From Phytophthora quininea (lineage: Eukaryota; Oomycota; Peronosporomycetes; Peronosporales; Peronosporaceae): a stretch of DNA of 64,000 nucleotides. Below, piece after piece: positions 31,546 through 42,864 of the stretch. The stretch is from assembly GCA_011947345.1 (NCBI GenBank), contig JAAVTG010000542.1:1-64000 (forward strand), in the 5' to 3' direction. The notes beneath the pieces were generated by a model, which saw only the letters and a program-made list of their open reading frames with translations, did no database searches and had not been told where the DNA came from. Position 1 is the stretch's first letter, and every line of letters starts with the position of its first letter. Made by a program: the position numbers and the translations under genes.

Positions 31546-32942
31546 CTAACATATTCCCTCCATTAACCTCTGCGAGGTTGCTTCGTCCATTCCTCTAGCC
31601 GACTCGATCAGAAACTCTTGCAGAAACTGTGCGTGGGCTCGCATCTTCAAACTCCAAGTCTCGAACGCAACCTCCCGGAGATACTCAACGTCTTTCGGAC
31701 TGGCAGTCAAGTCCTTGTCCCCTTCCATGAAGAGCTGGACGAAGAACTTCACCTCACAGGCCTCAGCTGGATTTGTCTCCGATTGAGACAGAACCGTCCA
31801 CGCGTAGCAACCGAGATGCATCCCATCCGTAGGCAGCAACATCTTGTATGCCCGCGCCAACACGATGCGACTCTCCTCCTCGAACTTCCGCATGAACTGC
31901 AGTCCGTTCACTGGCGTCGCGCCGTCTTTGCCTCGCAGAATCTGGTCAAAGTTCTTCTGCATCGAGTTATGCTCGCTCGTTTGCATCTAAAGGCACAGCA
32001 TTAGTCCCCATTCACGAGAGTTTTGAATATCGCAGCACTTACGTAGCGATAGGATTTGTCGGGATATACTCGGAGCGTAGTGAGCTCCTTCCACAGCGCA
32101 TCACTCGCAGTCTCCATCGAACAAGCAAGTGGAGCAGTTAACTGGATCTCGACGGTGGTGCCAAGGTGCCGATCAAGTCTGCGCTTCATCTGGCTGCTAA
32201 CACCCACAGCCTCCGTGCCCACTGGAAACACAACCGATGACCCCAAGTACATGTCCGCTACCTTCTTCTCCAGCTGTGCCATGATGACTTGGCTGTTGTC
32301 GACTGCAGGCAGCGGGTCCTGCAAGCTTGGCCTCATCCCTAACACGTACTTCATCCCCTAAAGAAGCACACCAACCATCAGCAAACGGCAGTTGAAGCTC
32401 CTACAGCTTAGCAATACACAAACCGTGAGTATTGACTTCCTCGTGACCAGCGCTCGCAGGGCGTCGTCGACTTTGAGCTGGTTGGCCAGCACCTCCTTCA
32501 GTCTACGGTTCGTCACCTCGGACTGTTGTCGCCTGTGGAACTCAATCATCGCCATCTCCATCCACTTGCAGTCTGCTTTCTGTTTGAGCTGCTCGACGTG
32601 CAATTCGAGGGGTTTTGTGCCAATGGCTCGAGTCTTCTTGAGCTGTTCCAATCGGAGCTCCAGCGCTTCTGCCTGCTCTCGAAGCTGCTGCATCTCGGCC
32701 TTCTTGCGGTGCAAAAGTCTCGTCGAATAACCTGCGGGGCTCTTTGATCTGCGTCTGCGCTTGGACTTTGTCGGCTGCTTAGTTTCTATAGTGTTTGCAG
32801 TGACTGGGAGTCGGTCGTCTGCAACGGGAGAGCTGGCGCCGTCGCTGCCGCTAGTGCTTCCGTTGGTGTTGTCATTGTCGTGCGAGTCGATGAAGGCCAG
32901 TGCTTCGGCCACCGTGGCCGCCTCAGGTTCCAAGAAGTCCAT
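31546..32942 (-). CDS. bZIP-like protein with C-terminal START-like region (copy 3, apparently intact)
   Basis: Exons 32942-32424, 32357-32043 and 31986-31546 give 424 residues with all phases consistent. Introns are 66 and 56 nt with GT..AG ends. N-terminal motif MDFLEPEAATVAEALAFIDS; basic region at residues 59-82 (KSKRRRR ... LLHRKKAE); leucine heptads 87-101; a second helix with EVTNRRLKEVLANQLKVDDAL; then MKYVLGM, LEKKVADMYLG, the APLACSMETASDALWKEL tract, YPDKSYRYV and NGLQFMRKFEEESRIVLARA. This layout matches oomycete proteins annotated as 'M96 mating-specific family' (from memory). Predicted nuclear transcription factor with a ligand- or protein-binding C-terminal domain; the START-like fold is inference. 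Confidence 0.75.
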
Positions 32943-33148
32943 GACATGCGAGCAATACCGCAAGTTCGAAAATGTCCAGGCGAAGCTGTCAAAGAAATGT
33001 CGCAGGTTGTGATTGGCGGTAATTCGACCTTCAAGCGGTTTGATTCGCTGAAAAGATGTTTATGTGGCAAGCAAGATTACGGTCCCAGTCTTTTGCGTTT
33101 CTTTTCCGCCAAAAATGTAGGTTACATTTTTCCGGCCGCTTATCTTCG

Positions 33149-33655
33149 TTAGCTGACGGGTTTCTGACTAAATGCCGCTTTCAAAGCCTCGCTCACGTGC
33201 ACCTGATTGTCCATGAGCTGCTTGAGCGTGCGGTTTTCCTCCTCGGCTTGTCGGCGCTTGATGAATTCGGTCACGGCTTGTTCTTGCCAGTCACAGGGAC
33301 ATCCGTCCTGTGCCACCTTTCCCACGTTGTTCTTCTGGAGCTGCTGCACGTACGCCTCGAGGTCTCTCACGTGCTCCCTCAGGAACTGCAGCTCGGCGCG
33401 CTTGCGACGCTGCAGCCCCGTGGAAGAGCTCCATCCCGTGCGTATCCGTCTGCGCTTTGGCGCTTTTCTGGGTGTCTTGATGTCGCTGGAAGGTGCATCG
33501 AGATCGATTCGGGTCGCGCACACTTGGACCGTGGATGGGTCGACCGTCCCAGCGCCGCTCGCGGCGTCGTCGCACACGCAGCAATCGATGAACTCGAAGA
33601 GCTCTTCTAGAGGCACCAGCAGGTCCTCGTCTTGCATCATGTCGAGCGGGTTCAT
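33149..33655 (-). CDS. Short bZIP-like protein (copy 4, no START-like region)
   Basis: Single exon, 168 residues from ATG 33655 (MNPLDMMQDEDLLVPLEELFEF). This start was chosen over upstream in-frame codons because it places the family N-terminal motif (PLEELFEFID) near the start. Basic region residues 63-89 (KRRRIRTGWSSSTGLQRRKRAEL), then LREHVRDLEAYVQQLQ heptads, a QEQAVTEFIKRRQAEEENRTLKQLM helix and a stop after SQKPVS, exactly where long members have intron 1. The GWSSSTGLQRRKRAEL signature is shared with the copies at 35064, 37682 and 46837. Could dimerise with, or compete against, long members (inference). Confidence 0.75.
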   Translation of the reverse strand: MNPLDMMQDEDLLVPLEELFEFIDCCVCDDAASGAGTVDPSTVQVCATRIDLDAPSSDIKTPRKAPKRRRIRTGWSSSTGLQRRKRAELQFLREHVRDLEAYVQQLQKNNVGKVAQDGCPCDWQEQAVTEFIKRRQAEEENRTLKQLMDNQVHVSEALKAAFSQKPVS

Positions 33656-33719
33656 CTCCTTGAGACGATTCCCGAGGCGCTGACAAACGTGAAGTGACGA
33701 CCTAGTCGCGCTTTGCACC

Positions 33720-35063
33720 CACGTTCAGTACGGGATACCTCATCGTCGATCACGAAGGTACGGACCCCACCGCTGTGCACGCTCTGATGCTTCTTGTCGG
33801 ATTTGCCATCGACGACGGTGCAGACCTTGACGATACGGATTGATACCAAAGGGGGACGAGAATTGTGAGGTTACTGGGATCTTAATATCGCTCTCTGTGT
33901 CTACACCGAGACGCTCACGAGATCAGCTCTACTCTACTAGTACTTTGGATGCAACGAACTTGTGTCATGTTGTTTACCTGCTGCGAGGGCGGTCTACTTT
34001 TTCCTTAGCCCAAAGTTCAGCAACCTGTCGTTTGTGAGAGAGAGAGACTTCTTTTCCGCGAGCCATGTTGTTTACCATCAAGCTTCGGATTATGAGGACA
34101 AGGTCGAAGTGTCGGCTGCGAGGACTCAGCAGCAGACTACAGTTTCGCTCCCTCGACAGCCGAGATCCATTCAATCCGCTCCGACTCCCAATCTCTGCCC
34201 AGCTTGCAGTTGAAACTCCACGTCGTGGATCGACCGTTGTTTGGACGAGAGCTGCAGTTGTGTTGTGGATGCAGAACCGTCTGCACGTTGAGAAGTTCCG
34301 TCAAAGCTCCACATCCCGTCCAGTTTACCAGTACATGCACATGTTGCTCCTGTGCCTCGATGCGTGACTACCGTACAGTAGGAGAAATGCCGCTTCGCGA
34401 CTAGTATCTGTGACTCCGGCAGTGAAGTGTTTGGATGCGCCCCGACACGTCATGGATGAGCGAGCGTCATCGAAATACAGTGTGTCGCGATCTGTTCAAT
34501 CCGGCTTGTCCCCCCTCCCTCCGTGGCCTGACCACGCAGAGGATTTCAAAGGGAACTACATCCGAGCTTTACACTTAGTCGACCCGTCCACCGCTGTAAA
34601 CACGTAGGATTACAACCTTCCTCAACGCGCGACTCGAAAAATCCGCAGCATACATCGGATGCCATCGATTTTGCCGTAAAGAAAACGAGCTAGTCGCGAT
34701 TACGGGGTCCGAATAGATTACGATGTCGAAGTAGAGTCGTACGCCATCGAAGCTCACCAGGACTCAGCAGCGGTTTACTTCAATCACCAGCCCGCAGCTC
34801 TGTCTCAATTGCGAGTTGCTCTTTGCTGTCGATACACGTGGATCGATCGTTCAACGTAAGGCTACATCCGAGTTCCGATATCTGCTACGGCTACTGCAGT
34901 GTATGGGAATGGGGCTGACGATACCAAGCTGCGTGTTGCGAGTGTCACACTTTGATTCCGTTCGCCACTGCATCAGCAAACGCTTCTCCAAATCGGTTTG
35001 CACGGAATTACCACAACAGGCCCGAAATCAAGATACGAAAATGTTTTCAAGGATTACAGGACT
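33720..35063. other. Intergenic, decayed duplicated sequence
   Basis: No intact gene. 33730-33850 (upstream of copy 4) resembles 38230-38300 (upstream of copy 7): both hold GGCAAA-CCGACAAGA and GT-GTC-GC motifs on the minus strand. 34100-34290 and 34700-34860 are related to each other (GGACTCAGCAGC followed about 100 bp later by GTGGATCGA-CGTT). A short minus-strand ORF near 34064 (MARGKEVSLSHKRQVAELWAK) resembles a transposase-type helix-turn-helix start but is only 30 codons long. Confidence 0.4.
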
Positions 35064-35606
35064 TCAATTACTGCTTCGTTCAACAACTTTTCGCAACGTA
35101 TGGTTCTCTCGGAGCTGCTTCTTCATAACAGCCTTCAGGAAGCGGTTCGTTTCCTCAGACTTTAAGCGTTCCGTGAGTTGATTCTTTGCCAAATCTCTCC
35201 GTCGACCATGTGAAACCTCGTCCAAATCGACGGCAACGACACCTTTAATCTGGCTCAGATACTCTTCCAGATCCTGTGCGTGTTGTCGCAGAAACAGCAA
35301 TTCTGCTCGCTTGCGGCGTTGTAGACCTGTGGATGAAGTCCACCCAGTTCGCTTGCGTCGACGTCGTGGCATTATCTCACACTTGCTTGCTGACATAGCC
35401 CGCTTCGTGTCGCCTTCTAGCGAGCTGAAGCTTGTTAACGCTATCGCCGGTTGTGACTGGTTGTCGTCGGTGCACTCGTCCCAATGATCGATGAAGGCGA
35501 ACAGTTCTTCGAGTGTCGCCATGTTCTCTTCTTGCTCGACCAAAAGCCCATGAAGTCGTCGTGCTCGGTTGCGGTTCGATTGCAAAGTAAGGCCCGTGGT
35601 CGGCAT
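35064..35606 (-). CDS. Short bZIP-like protein (copy 5)
   Basis: 180 residues from ATG 35606; an alternative in-frame ATG (codon 29, MATLEELFAFID) matches the usual family start and may be the real one. Basic region residues 81-102 (RRRRKRTGWTSSTGLQRRKRAEL), leucine heptads 106-120 (LRQHAQDLEEYLSQI), then an EETNRFLKAVMKKQLRENHTL helix and a stop at the intron-1 position of long members. No frameshift seen. Belongs to the GW-S/T-SSTGLQRRKR subfamily. Confidence 0.7.
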   Translation of the reverse strand: MPTTGLTLQSNRNRARRLHGLLVEQEENMATLEELFAFIDHWDECTDDNQSQPAIALTSFSSLEGDTKRAMSASKCEIMPRRRRKRTGWTSSTGLQRRKRAELLFLRQHAQDLEEYLSQIKGVVAVDLDEVSHGRRRDLAKNQLTERLKSEETNRFLKAVMKKQLRENHTLRKVVERSSN

Positions 35607-35639
35607 CAGATGAAGGCTGAGTCAAAGAGATTATGCTTT

Positions 35640-35987
35640 TCGTGTTTATGAGCGCTTAATTACGGGGCTTTCTCAGTTGGCTTTCCCCGAACACGGCATG
35701 TTATATGTTGCCTTTCGATATCCTTTTTTATTTTTCAGCCCATCAATTCTTAAGCTTCGATGTTCGACAGACCCCACGAGCGGTTTTGCGATCCCTTTGA
35801 GCAGAAGTCAAGTTTCTCAAAGGTCTACTTTCAGCTGCTGAAGAGCGGTTGGTGAGGTTTATGCTGGTGTCGGTGGTTCGTCATACATTTTGGATTGGAC
35901 GTTGCCGAATCGGCAGCTTGTCTTGGACACAACAATGGAATACTATTCCGAATGTTTTGACTCGACGATTTTTTCTTCTTTCGCTTG
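35640..35987. other. Intergenic, upstream of copy 5 and downstream of copy 6
   Basis: No gene seen. AT-rich around 35690-35760. Confidence 0.5.
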
Positions 35988-37363
35988 CTATACTACCTCA
36001 ACGTGTTCAGCTTCGTGGACAAGTTTTTCCTGCTGACTCTGAAGACAATTCAGAATCTTTTTACTTGTCGTTCCAAGCACTTGCTGCTCGACCGTCCGCC
36101 GGTCTTTCTCTGCGGGAGAAAATCCTCCCACGTCTTCTGGGTAGAGCCGAAGGAAAGAATGCATAACGGATGGATGGTCTGGGTCTCCATCGCATTGCTC
36201 GATGACTGTCCAACTGTCCATTCGAAAGCGGAGATTTCCCGTCGGGAGGAGAAAGTAACCAGCTCCAAGGACCAGAGTCCGCGTAGCTTCCTCAATCTTT
36301 CGAGTAAAGGCTAATCCGTTGAGTTCTCTTGCAATCGCTCCACTCCTCAACGTCATGGAGAAATTCTTGTCAACTGATGAAGGCTTCCGCTGTCTCAACT
36401 GCAATTCAAATGCACATGTTACCCAGGGGGAAAAATATCAACACTTCAAAAGACTCACAAAGTGGTAGTGTTTGTCGGAGACTTCTTGGGCGACAAGAAA
36501 ATCCTTCCACATCAGGTTCGTAGCAGAGTCCCTCGGGCACGACAGTGGTGTTGTCACGGCAATTTCGTATAAGCCACCAGTCTTGACGCGCAGCTCGCTA
36601 CCGATGGAAGTCTGCACATTTCCTGGCAAGACTGCAGCCACGTTCGTGTACAGGCTTTCAACCTGCTGTTCCAATTGACCGATCAAGGCCAACGAGCGAT
36701 CACTGTCGGTTAACGGTCTTTCAACGGCCGAATGCGAGTGCTTGCCATAGAACTCCATTATTTCCTACAACAACAACAAATAATTAGTTAAGTTGGATTT
36801 GAAGACCCATAACGATCGCTTACATCGACTGCGGCGTGCTTTCGGAATAGTACTCGTAGCACCTGACTCGTACGTAGCTGTTCATGTAGAACGGCTCGTA
36901 GTTTGCGATTAATTTTCTCCGAAGTCAGACGTTGCTGGTGTTGCTCTGTCGCCATGTTAAACCAAGTCTTCATCGATCCGTCATATTGCGGTGGTGCGGC
37001 AGGCTCAGAACGAGTAGAATTCGACAGCTCTCGTGTCTTCTTGATAAACTGCAGTGCGGACTCCAGCTCTTTGCTCTCCTCTCGGAGGGCCAGGATCTCG
37101 GCTTTCTTGCGTCGTTGTAGCCGTGTCGACGACCCCGGCGTTCTCTTCTTTTTCTTGGGCTTCTCTGGTACGGGCAATAGAGTAACGTCACTCAATATGT
37201 CGTCCAGCGAGTCCAACAGCTCGGCTTCCATGTCTTCGCTGCTGTAGGGAGAGCCCACATCTTCGCTTGCATTGGCGGCGACATCCACCACCGTGACGTC
37301 GCAGGAGTCGATGAAAGCTACGACGTCTTCCAACGTTTGTCCGCTCCCAATCAAAAAGCTCAT
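35988..37363 (-). CDS. bZIP-like protein with START-like region (copy 6, apparently intact)
   Basis: Exons 37363-36824, 36764-36459 and 36398-35988, 418 residues, phases consistent; introns 59 and 60 nt. Start MSFLIGSGQTLEDVVAFIDSCD. Acidic stretch residues 35-60. Basic region 68-90 (KPKKKKR ... RLQRRKKAEI), heptads 92-107. The second exon has LIGQLEQQVESLYTNV and VTTPLSCPRDSATNLMWKDF; the third has LNGLAFTRKIEEATRTLVLG and GYFLLPTGNLRFRMDSW. Closest to copy 8 (41382-42655), sharing LRQR-x-SSV-KNFS at the exon-3 start. The putative START-like part may bind a lipid or partner protein (inference). Confidence 0.75.
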
Positions 37364-37681
37364 GGTCGTCGCGATTGAAAAGGAAAAGTGGAGGCACAGG
37401 ACCGTTGGACCCTTGTCGAAAGATGACGCTGGGCGAACAATGATGCGGTCGATGTTGATGCTGTCGATTTGTTTATGCGGCAAAAAGGTCGGTTCAGTGC
37501 CGACTTCACCCATAACCGAGTCAGAGTCATTTGCGAATCGTTCCGACCAGGGACACTCAGCCGAGAGGAACGAACGCCAGGATGTGCGAGGTCCAAGGTC
37601 AGCGAAGAAACGGAGCAAGGTAGGAGACAAACAGTAAGTTCCCCTGACATCATCTTAGAGCTGAATTCCCGTGTTATGTGG

Positions 37682-38132
37682 TTAATTTCTGACCGAATGC
37701 CACTTTCAGGCCTCGCAAGCTTGCTTCTGGTCGTGGAGGAGATGCTTCAAAGCGCAGTTTTCATCCTCGGAATGTTGTCGCTTGTGAAGTTCGATCTTGG
37801 CCAATTCCTGCCAGTTGCAGCCATGTTGTCTAAGTCCTCACGCTTAGTTGGAGTTGCTGGACGTACGCCTCGAGGTTCCGCACATGTTCCCTTAAAAACG
37901 GCAGCTCTGCTTTTCGCCGTCGTTGCAGTCCCATGGACGAGCTCCAGCCCGCTCTCTTCCGTCGGTGCTTGGGTGTTTTGTTAGGAGCTCTGGCGCCGAC
38001 GGGAGTAAAGACTTTCACCGTCGGCAGGTCGCTGGCTTCGGGGTTTCCTTCATTTCCAATGTCATCGCACACGCAGCAGTTAATAAACTCGAGCAGACAT
38101 CCTAGCGGCTGCAACGCATCCTCATCTATCAT
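37682..38132 (-). pseudogene. Short bZIP-like copy 7, frameshifted
   Basis: Start ATG 38132 (MIDEDALQPLGCLLEFINCC), then APNKTPKHRRKRAGWSSSMGLQRRRKAEL and LREHVRNLEAYVQQLQ as in copy 4. The frame then runs out at 37830. The expected continuation is in another frame (CNWQELAKIELHKRQHSEDENCALKHLL, about 37720-37810) and is itself cut by a TGA (37715 region) before KWHSVRN-stop. Thus one frameshift and one nonsense change. Its upstream sequence (38230-38300) is related to that of copy 4, so the two are duplicates including the promoter side. Confidence 0.7.
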
Positions 38133-38478
38133 GGCGACTGTCTTGACTCTCGCTGGCACGGATGAAAAGGAAATGGCCATGGCTAAAACCGCGGCACCGT
38201 CGCGGACTTCGTCGAGGCCCACGTCGAGGTACCAATTACGCTCTTGTCGGGTTTGCCGTCATGCATCAGTGCTGACAACGGCGATAACGATTGCTGACAG
38301 TCTTCACAGCAAGTAGTTCGAAAAACTCTCTTTTAAGAGGCATGCGCCTTACATGTTTCACCGGATGGTATTCGTTTGGATAAATTTTCATGATGATACC
38401 TGTCGATCAGCGATGGGGCCTCCTGGTGGTCCAGTGGGTGTGTATACAACTCACGAAGTTCATCCGTCCGGTGTGACG

Positions 38479-38506
38479 TACCGTATAGAAATTGTCTTAT
38501 CCTGCA
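38479..38506. repeat. Left terminal inverted repeat of pogo-like element, with TA target duplication
   Basis: TA (38479-38480) followed by a 26-bp repeat starting CCGTATAGAAATTGTCTTAT. It matches the inverse of 40394-40419 at 24 of 26 positions. Confidence 0.9.
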
Positions 38507-40419
38507 AACTGTCGTATCCGACAGTAGATTTAAGCCAATCACAATTGACCAAATGTTTCCTTGTATTGAAAATGTCATATCCGACACAAAATTGGTGGTT
38601 AGCACGGCGAGGCACTTTTGCTGGACAGAAGTCATCGCACAACTCAATTCGCCATGGGGAAAGGAAGATGCAAGCACACTGAGCACGGAGGGCGAAAGCC
38701 ACGAGCGTACAAGCGTTCGGTGCCGACGCACCAATTCCGGCTAGACGTGGTCCTGCACTTCGAGACGCACACCATGGATGCCACGCTCAGCAAGTTCTTC
38801 AAGGGCCTTACAGGCACACAGCTCCAAACGAAGCGGACAAGCGTGTACTTCTGGCGCCAACAAAAGGAGAGACTCACGGCTTTGTGCAGCACACTGGCGA
38901 CGGCAAACCAGCGTCGGGTTCGTCTGCCTGGGATGGCTACCACGCTGCTGCCCCATGATGCCGAGGTACACATCGTGCAGTGGATCAACGCGTATCGCTC
39001 CCAGGGCCTTCCTGTGTCAAGATTGATGCTTCAGCGCAAAGCTCTCGCTGTTGCTAGAGACGCGGGTGTTTCTCGGAAGTTGCTTGCTGCGTCTCACGGC
39101 TGGGCGAAAGGCTTCCTACGGAGGCATCGTCTCGCCCTACGAGCAAGGACGCGCCAAGGGCAGGTGCATCCTGAAGACGCAAGCGCGGCGCTGGAGCAGT
39201 TCAACCGGGACGTGAAGCAGAAGATGGCGGGGCTAGGTGTTGATTGTGCGTATAACGCAGATCAGACACCTGTGTTTTTCGAGTATCTGCCAAAGAACAC
39301 CATCAGCAAGAAGGTGTCAAGACGGTATGGGTACGGTCGGCGAGCAAGGACAAGGAGCGGCTCACGTGCATGCTGCTGGGAGACTCGCTGGGCCGCAAGT
39401 ACCCGCCTTACTTGATTGTGAAGACACGGCCGTCAACGGTGCCCAAGACGCACGTGGAGAACCTGAAAAAGCGGCATGGGTTTGGAAAGGTGCTGTGGCG
39501 GAAGATGCAGCCTCTTCAAGAGCGGCACAACGTCGTGCTGTTCAGCAACTGAAGCGGGTGGTGGAATGAAGGGTTAATCATTGACTTTCTGCGTTTCCAT
39601 TTTGCAGAGCGGGCCGACATGACGACTCAAGTGCTGCTCCTGCTTGACGACTTCTCTGCGCATTGGACTGCCGCTGTCTGTGCCTGTGCGAAGGAGCTCA
39701 ACGTGGAGCTGATGCGAGTTCCGGCTGGGTGTACAGGTGTCTGTCAGTCCGCAGATGTGGCATGGAATCGACCGCTCAAGCTGAGACTGAGGGAGCGTTG
39801 GGTCGACTTCTTGGAGCTGCAGATGCAGGACCATGAGAAGGCCATGCCAGCAGCAGCGTCGTTCAAGATGGAAGCATCCGATCGAGCGGACGTTGTGGAG
39901 TGGATTGCAGACGCCTGGGATGAGCTGTCGACCAACACGATCGCAAATGGGTTCAAGGGAGTGTTGCGGGAGACTGAGGACGACAAGGACACGCTGTTGC
40001 GGATCGAGGGCGTAGTTGGGCGCTTAGAAAAGCTAGGACTGTTCAATAAACACGTAGGAGAGGTAGCTGAAGAGCAAGATGTCGTCAGTAGGGTGATTGA
40101 TTGAATTGAACACTTTGATGTGTAAGTTTGCCTCTTATTCTACTCGCGCATGCATGCAGGCGTGTAGCTCTTGAATGCACAAGCAGGACTTCATTGGAAT
40201 CCTAGTGCGCGTTGGGAGGGTTCTCGGGGTAAACCCCTCCCGAATTCGAATCTGCAATTGCCTTCTCTTCAATGTACGCTTTTGTCCGGACAGTCTGCCC
40301 CATTTTCTGTTTACCATATGTAGAGTTCCTTTATAATCTAATGCAAAATTTGAATATAACATATTATAGGTTTTTGATCTGTGTGACTTTGGGTGCTGGA
40401 TAAGACAATTTCTTTACGG
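38481..40419 (+). mobile_element. pogo-like (Tc1/mariner superfamily) DNA transposon, 1.94 kb
   Basis: Bounded by 26-bp terminal inverted repeats (24/26 identical) flanked by TA on both sides, the target duplication of Tc1/mariner elements. Contains one transposase pseudogene. It lies between copies 7 and 8 of the bZIP-like array and therefore inserted into or after formation of the array. The close match of the ends suggests a relatively recent insertion; the frameshift and stop show that this copy is not autonomous. Confidence 0.9.
38654..40104 (+). pseudogene. pogo-like transposase (CENP-B-type HTH plus DDE)
   Basis: ATG 38654 (MGKGRCKHTEHGGRKPRAYKR). Residues about 20-70 form a first helix-turn-helix (LDVVLHFETHTMDATLSKFF). 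A second CENP-B/Tc5-type HTH follows (VQWINAYRSQGLPVSRLML ... GWAKGFLRRHRLALR). The catalytic core has CAYNADQTPVFFEYLP (first Asp), then after a one-base frameshift near 39325 VWVRSASKDKERLTCMLLGD, an in-frame TGA at 39550 before SGWWNE, then LLLDDFSAHW (second Asp) and GVCQSADVAWNRPLK (third acidic residue, Asp). One frameshift and one stop inactivate it; otherwise the protein is full length (about 480 codons). Confidence 0.85.
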
Positions 40420-40421
40420 TA
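40394..40421. repeat. Right terminal inverted repeat of pogo-like element, with TA
   Basis: The sequence ends ...CAATTTCTTTACGG followed by TA (40420-40421). It is the inverse partner of 38479-38506. Confidence 0.9.
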
Positions 40422-40424
40422 TTC

Positions 40425-41381
40425 GTGTTTTAGCATGACACGAATGGTCTGGTTGAATCTGCTTCAACTGCGTCATGCACCAGGACGTTCCTACGTCATA
40501 AATTTATCTTAGGATTAGTTGTAGAGAACCTAGGGCTCCAGTCAGTTCACTTCTCAATCTGCCGTCGTGCAGGCAAGCAATAACGAAGACTAATCCATAA
40601 ATTCGTTACATCCGGTTGGGGTTCGAGTCCCTGCGGGGCTGCCGGGCCGAGGGCCTACAGAAAACATCCAGAAGAATGTGTATTTTCCGCGTGTAGCGAG
40701 CGTAGCGAACGGAACAAGCGGAAAATGGGTTTCCCTGATGAAGGAAGACATTCTGCTCCAATTCCGGACCAACTAACTGCTCTTGCCGGACAAGACTTCA
40801 AGAGGATAAAACTGCCGGAGTTTTGGCCAGCCGTTGAGCGACTCGCGTCGTCGCAGGCAGAGTTCTCCGTTCAGTCGTGGTTCATTTCGGTTCGAGCGTC
40901 GCAGTGAGCAGGTTACGCAACAGCCACCGCACCAAGTCTCCTGCGACAGCTCCTCGCCGCCCAAGCAGCACCTAAAGCTCCGCTGCTTCGAACCGTGCGG
41001 CGTGCCCCAGTTTTTCAACCCTCCCACCATCCTTTGGGCTGCCACTCGGCACCTTGCCTTCCACGCAAGGAACCTCATGACAATGGCCCATAACCGAAAT
41101 GGATCACTTTGCTCCCAATGCCTGTATGATTGATATGGAAAAGGATATGATTAACTTCGCATTCAATAATCCCATTCAAATTCAATCATCATTCAACACA
41201 TCAGATTTCAGAATAGCAAATACCCCCAACCATAAGAACAACCAGGAAACAAGTTAAGCATCTGAATCAACTCAACCGTCGATCAGTGATGGCTGAGAGA
41301 ACCCCGAGTCGCGATCAATTGAACTTGCCACGTGATCCTCTTAAGCGGTTCTGAAAAACGCAAAAGTTATTTCATCCGTTC
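40425..41381. other. Intergenic with a tRNA-like B-box fragment
   Basis: No gene. Around 40611-40640 the sequence GGGGTTCGAGTCCCTGCGGGG resembles a tRNA T-arm with a B box, but no A box or acceptor pairing could be found, so it is probably a SINE relic. 41150-41240 is AT-rich with repeated ATTCAAT words. Confidence 0.4.
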
Positions 41382-42655
41382 TTAGACTATGGCTTGTTGT
41401 CGTTGACCGTCCTCTCCCTGTGCTTGCTTGGCTTCGTCCATGAATTTTTCTTGTTGTCCCTGAAAATACTTTAGCACTGTCCAACTCAGCGTCTCAATCA
41501 CTTGCTTTTCCACGTCTCGATTGTCTTTACCAGTAGGCGAGATCTCTTCCAGACGCTCCAGATAGATCTGCACCAACGAACGCAGAACTGAGGCTCGCTG
41601 CGGATCCTTATTACATCGATCAATCGCTGTCCAACATTGCATTCCGAAGCGAAGGCCTTCGGTAGGAACTAGAAAGTAGCCGGCGTCAATGATCACAGTT
41701 CGTGCAAACTCCGCGATCCGTCGAGTGAATATCAGTCCGTTGACTTCTCTGGAGCTTTCCCGGCTTCCTAGTACCAGCGAGAAATTCTTCTCTACGGAGC
41801 AAGACTGGCGCTGTCTCAACTGCATTTGACACGCCATACGAGTCAGTGTCATGCAATCATTCGAACAACAATGCAGTACTTACAAAATGAAAATATTTAT
41901 CGGGGCAGCTTTGATCGTCCAAATACTCCTTCCACACCAGACTGTAAGCTGAATCCACCGAGCAGGACATTGGCGTTGTCGTGTCGATCTCGTAAACGTT
42001 TCCTTCTTTGACACGAAGTGCACAACTAAAGGAGGACTCGGTCCCGTGCAACACAGCTGTTGAATCCACGTACAGAGTTTCAATCTTTTGTTCTAGCTGG
42101 CCGACCAGGAAAGACGTTTGGCCAACGCCATTTATCGGTCGATCCACCATTGCGTGAGATCCGCTACCCAAGACCAACGCCAGTTCCTGTTGACACAGCA
42201 GCGTAATTAGTTTGTGAATTACGTTCGACCTCAGCAAAACAACATACTTCCGCTGTAGTGTGCTTTTGGAACAGCCCCAGCAAGGACTGGTTCAGTCGCA
42301 GTTGTTCAAGTAGCAGCGTTCGAAGTTCGAGGTTGACTCGTTCCGAAGTAAGTCGGTCTTGATGCTGTTTTACCGCCATAGTACACCATGTCTTCGTAGT
42401 GGTGGGTGGCTTTACACCAACAGTTTTTACTGCACTACGAGCGCCCTTGATAAATTCGAGTTTTGCCGCCAACTGCTTGCTCTCCTCACGTAGCGCCAGC
42501 ATTTCAGTTTTCTTTCGCTGTTGCAACCGCGTCGATGTCCCTGGGGCTTTCTTCTTTCTCTTCCGCTTGGGTTTGTCATTGCCGAACGAATCGATGAAGG
42601 CGACTACCTCCTCCAGCGTCGGGATTGACGCTTCATTATCGGCCAAGAAACTCAT
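41382..42655 (-). CDS. bZIP-like protein with START-like region (copy 8, apparently intact)
   Basis: Exons 42655-42248, 42186-41884 and 41819-41382, 382 residues, phases consistent; introns 61 and 64 nt, the first with CTAATTAC before the acceptor. Start MSFLADNEASIPTLEEVVAFIDS. The acidic linker present in other members is missing, so the basic region (residues 29-50, KPKRKRKKKAPGTSTRLQQRKK) follows the N-terminal motif directly; heptads 54-68. Exon 2: VGQLEQKIETLYVDSTAV, DTTTPMSCSVDSAYSLVWKEY, CPDKYFHF. Exon 3: NGLIFTRRIAEFARTVIIDA and GYFLVPTEGLRFGMQCW. A TCATTCATTGATA tract about 50 bp upstream is Inr-like. Confidence 0.75.
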
Positions 42656-42864
42656 TTTGGTGTTGTCTGCACAAATACAGAGTAAGTAGTGCATATATCA
42701 ATGAATGAATCTTTGTTTACGGGGTACTAGTCGACTCCGAAATGATGATGGGGGCTGGACCAAGTACAGACGACGAAATGAGCATGACTAGTTGCTCCGA
42801 GACAATATTTGCGTGTGCATTACGAACAAATTCCTCCTTGCCATTGATTTATAAAATGCTAGCG

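Noticed and set aside
33974..34174. Transposase gene from the MARGKEVSLSHKRQVAELWAK start
   Set aside because: Only about 30 codons with an HTH-like look; no catalytic domain or inverted repeats nearby.
40560..40660. Full tRNA gene around the GGTTCGAGTCC B box
   Set aside because: No acceptor stem or A box could be paired; only a T-arm-like fragment remains.
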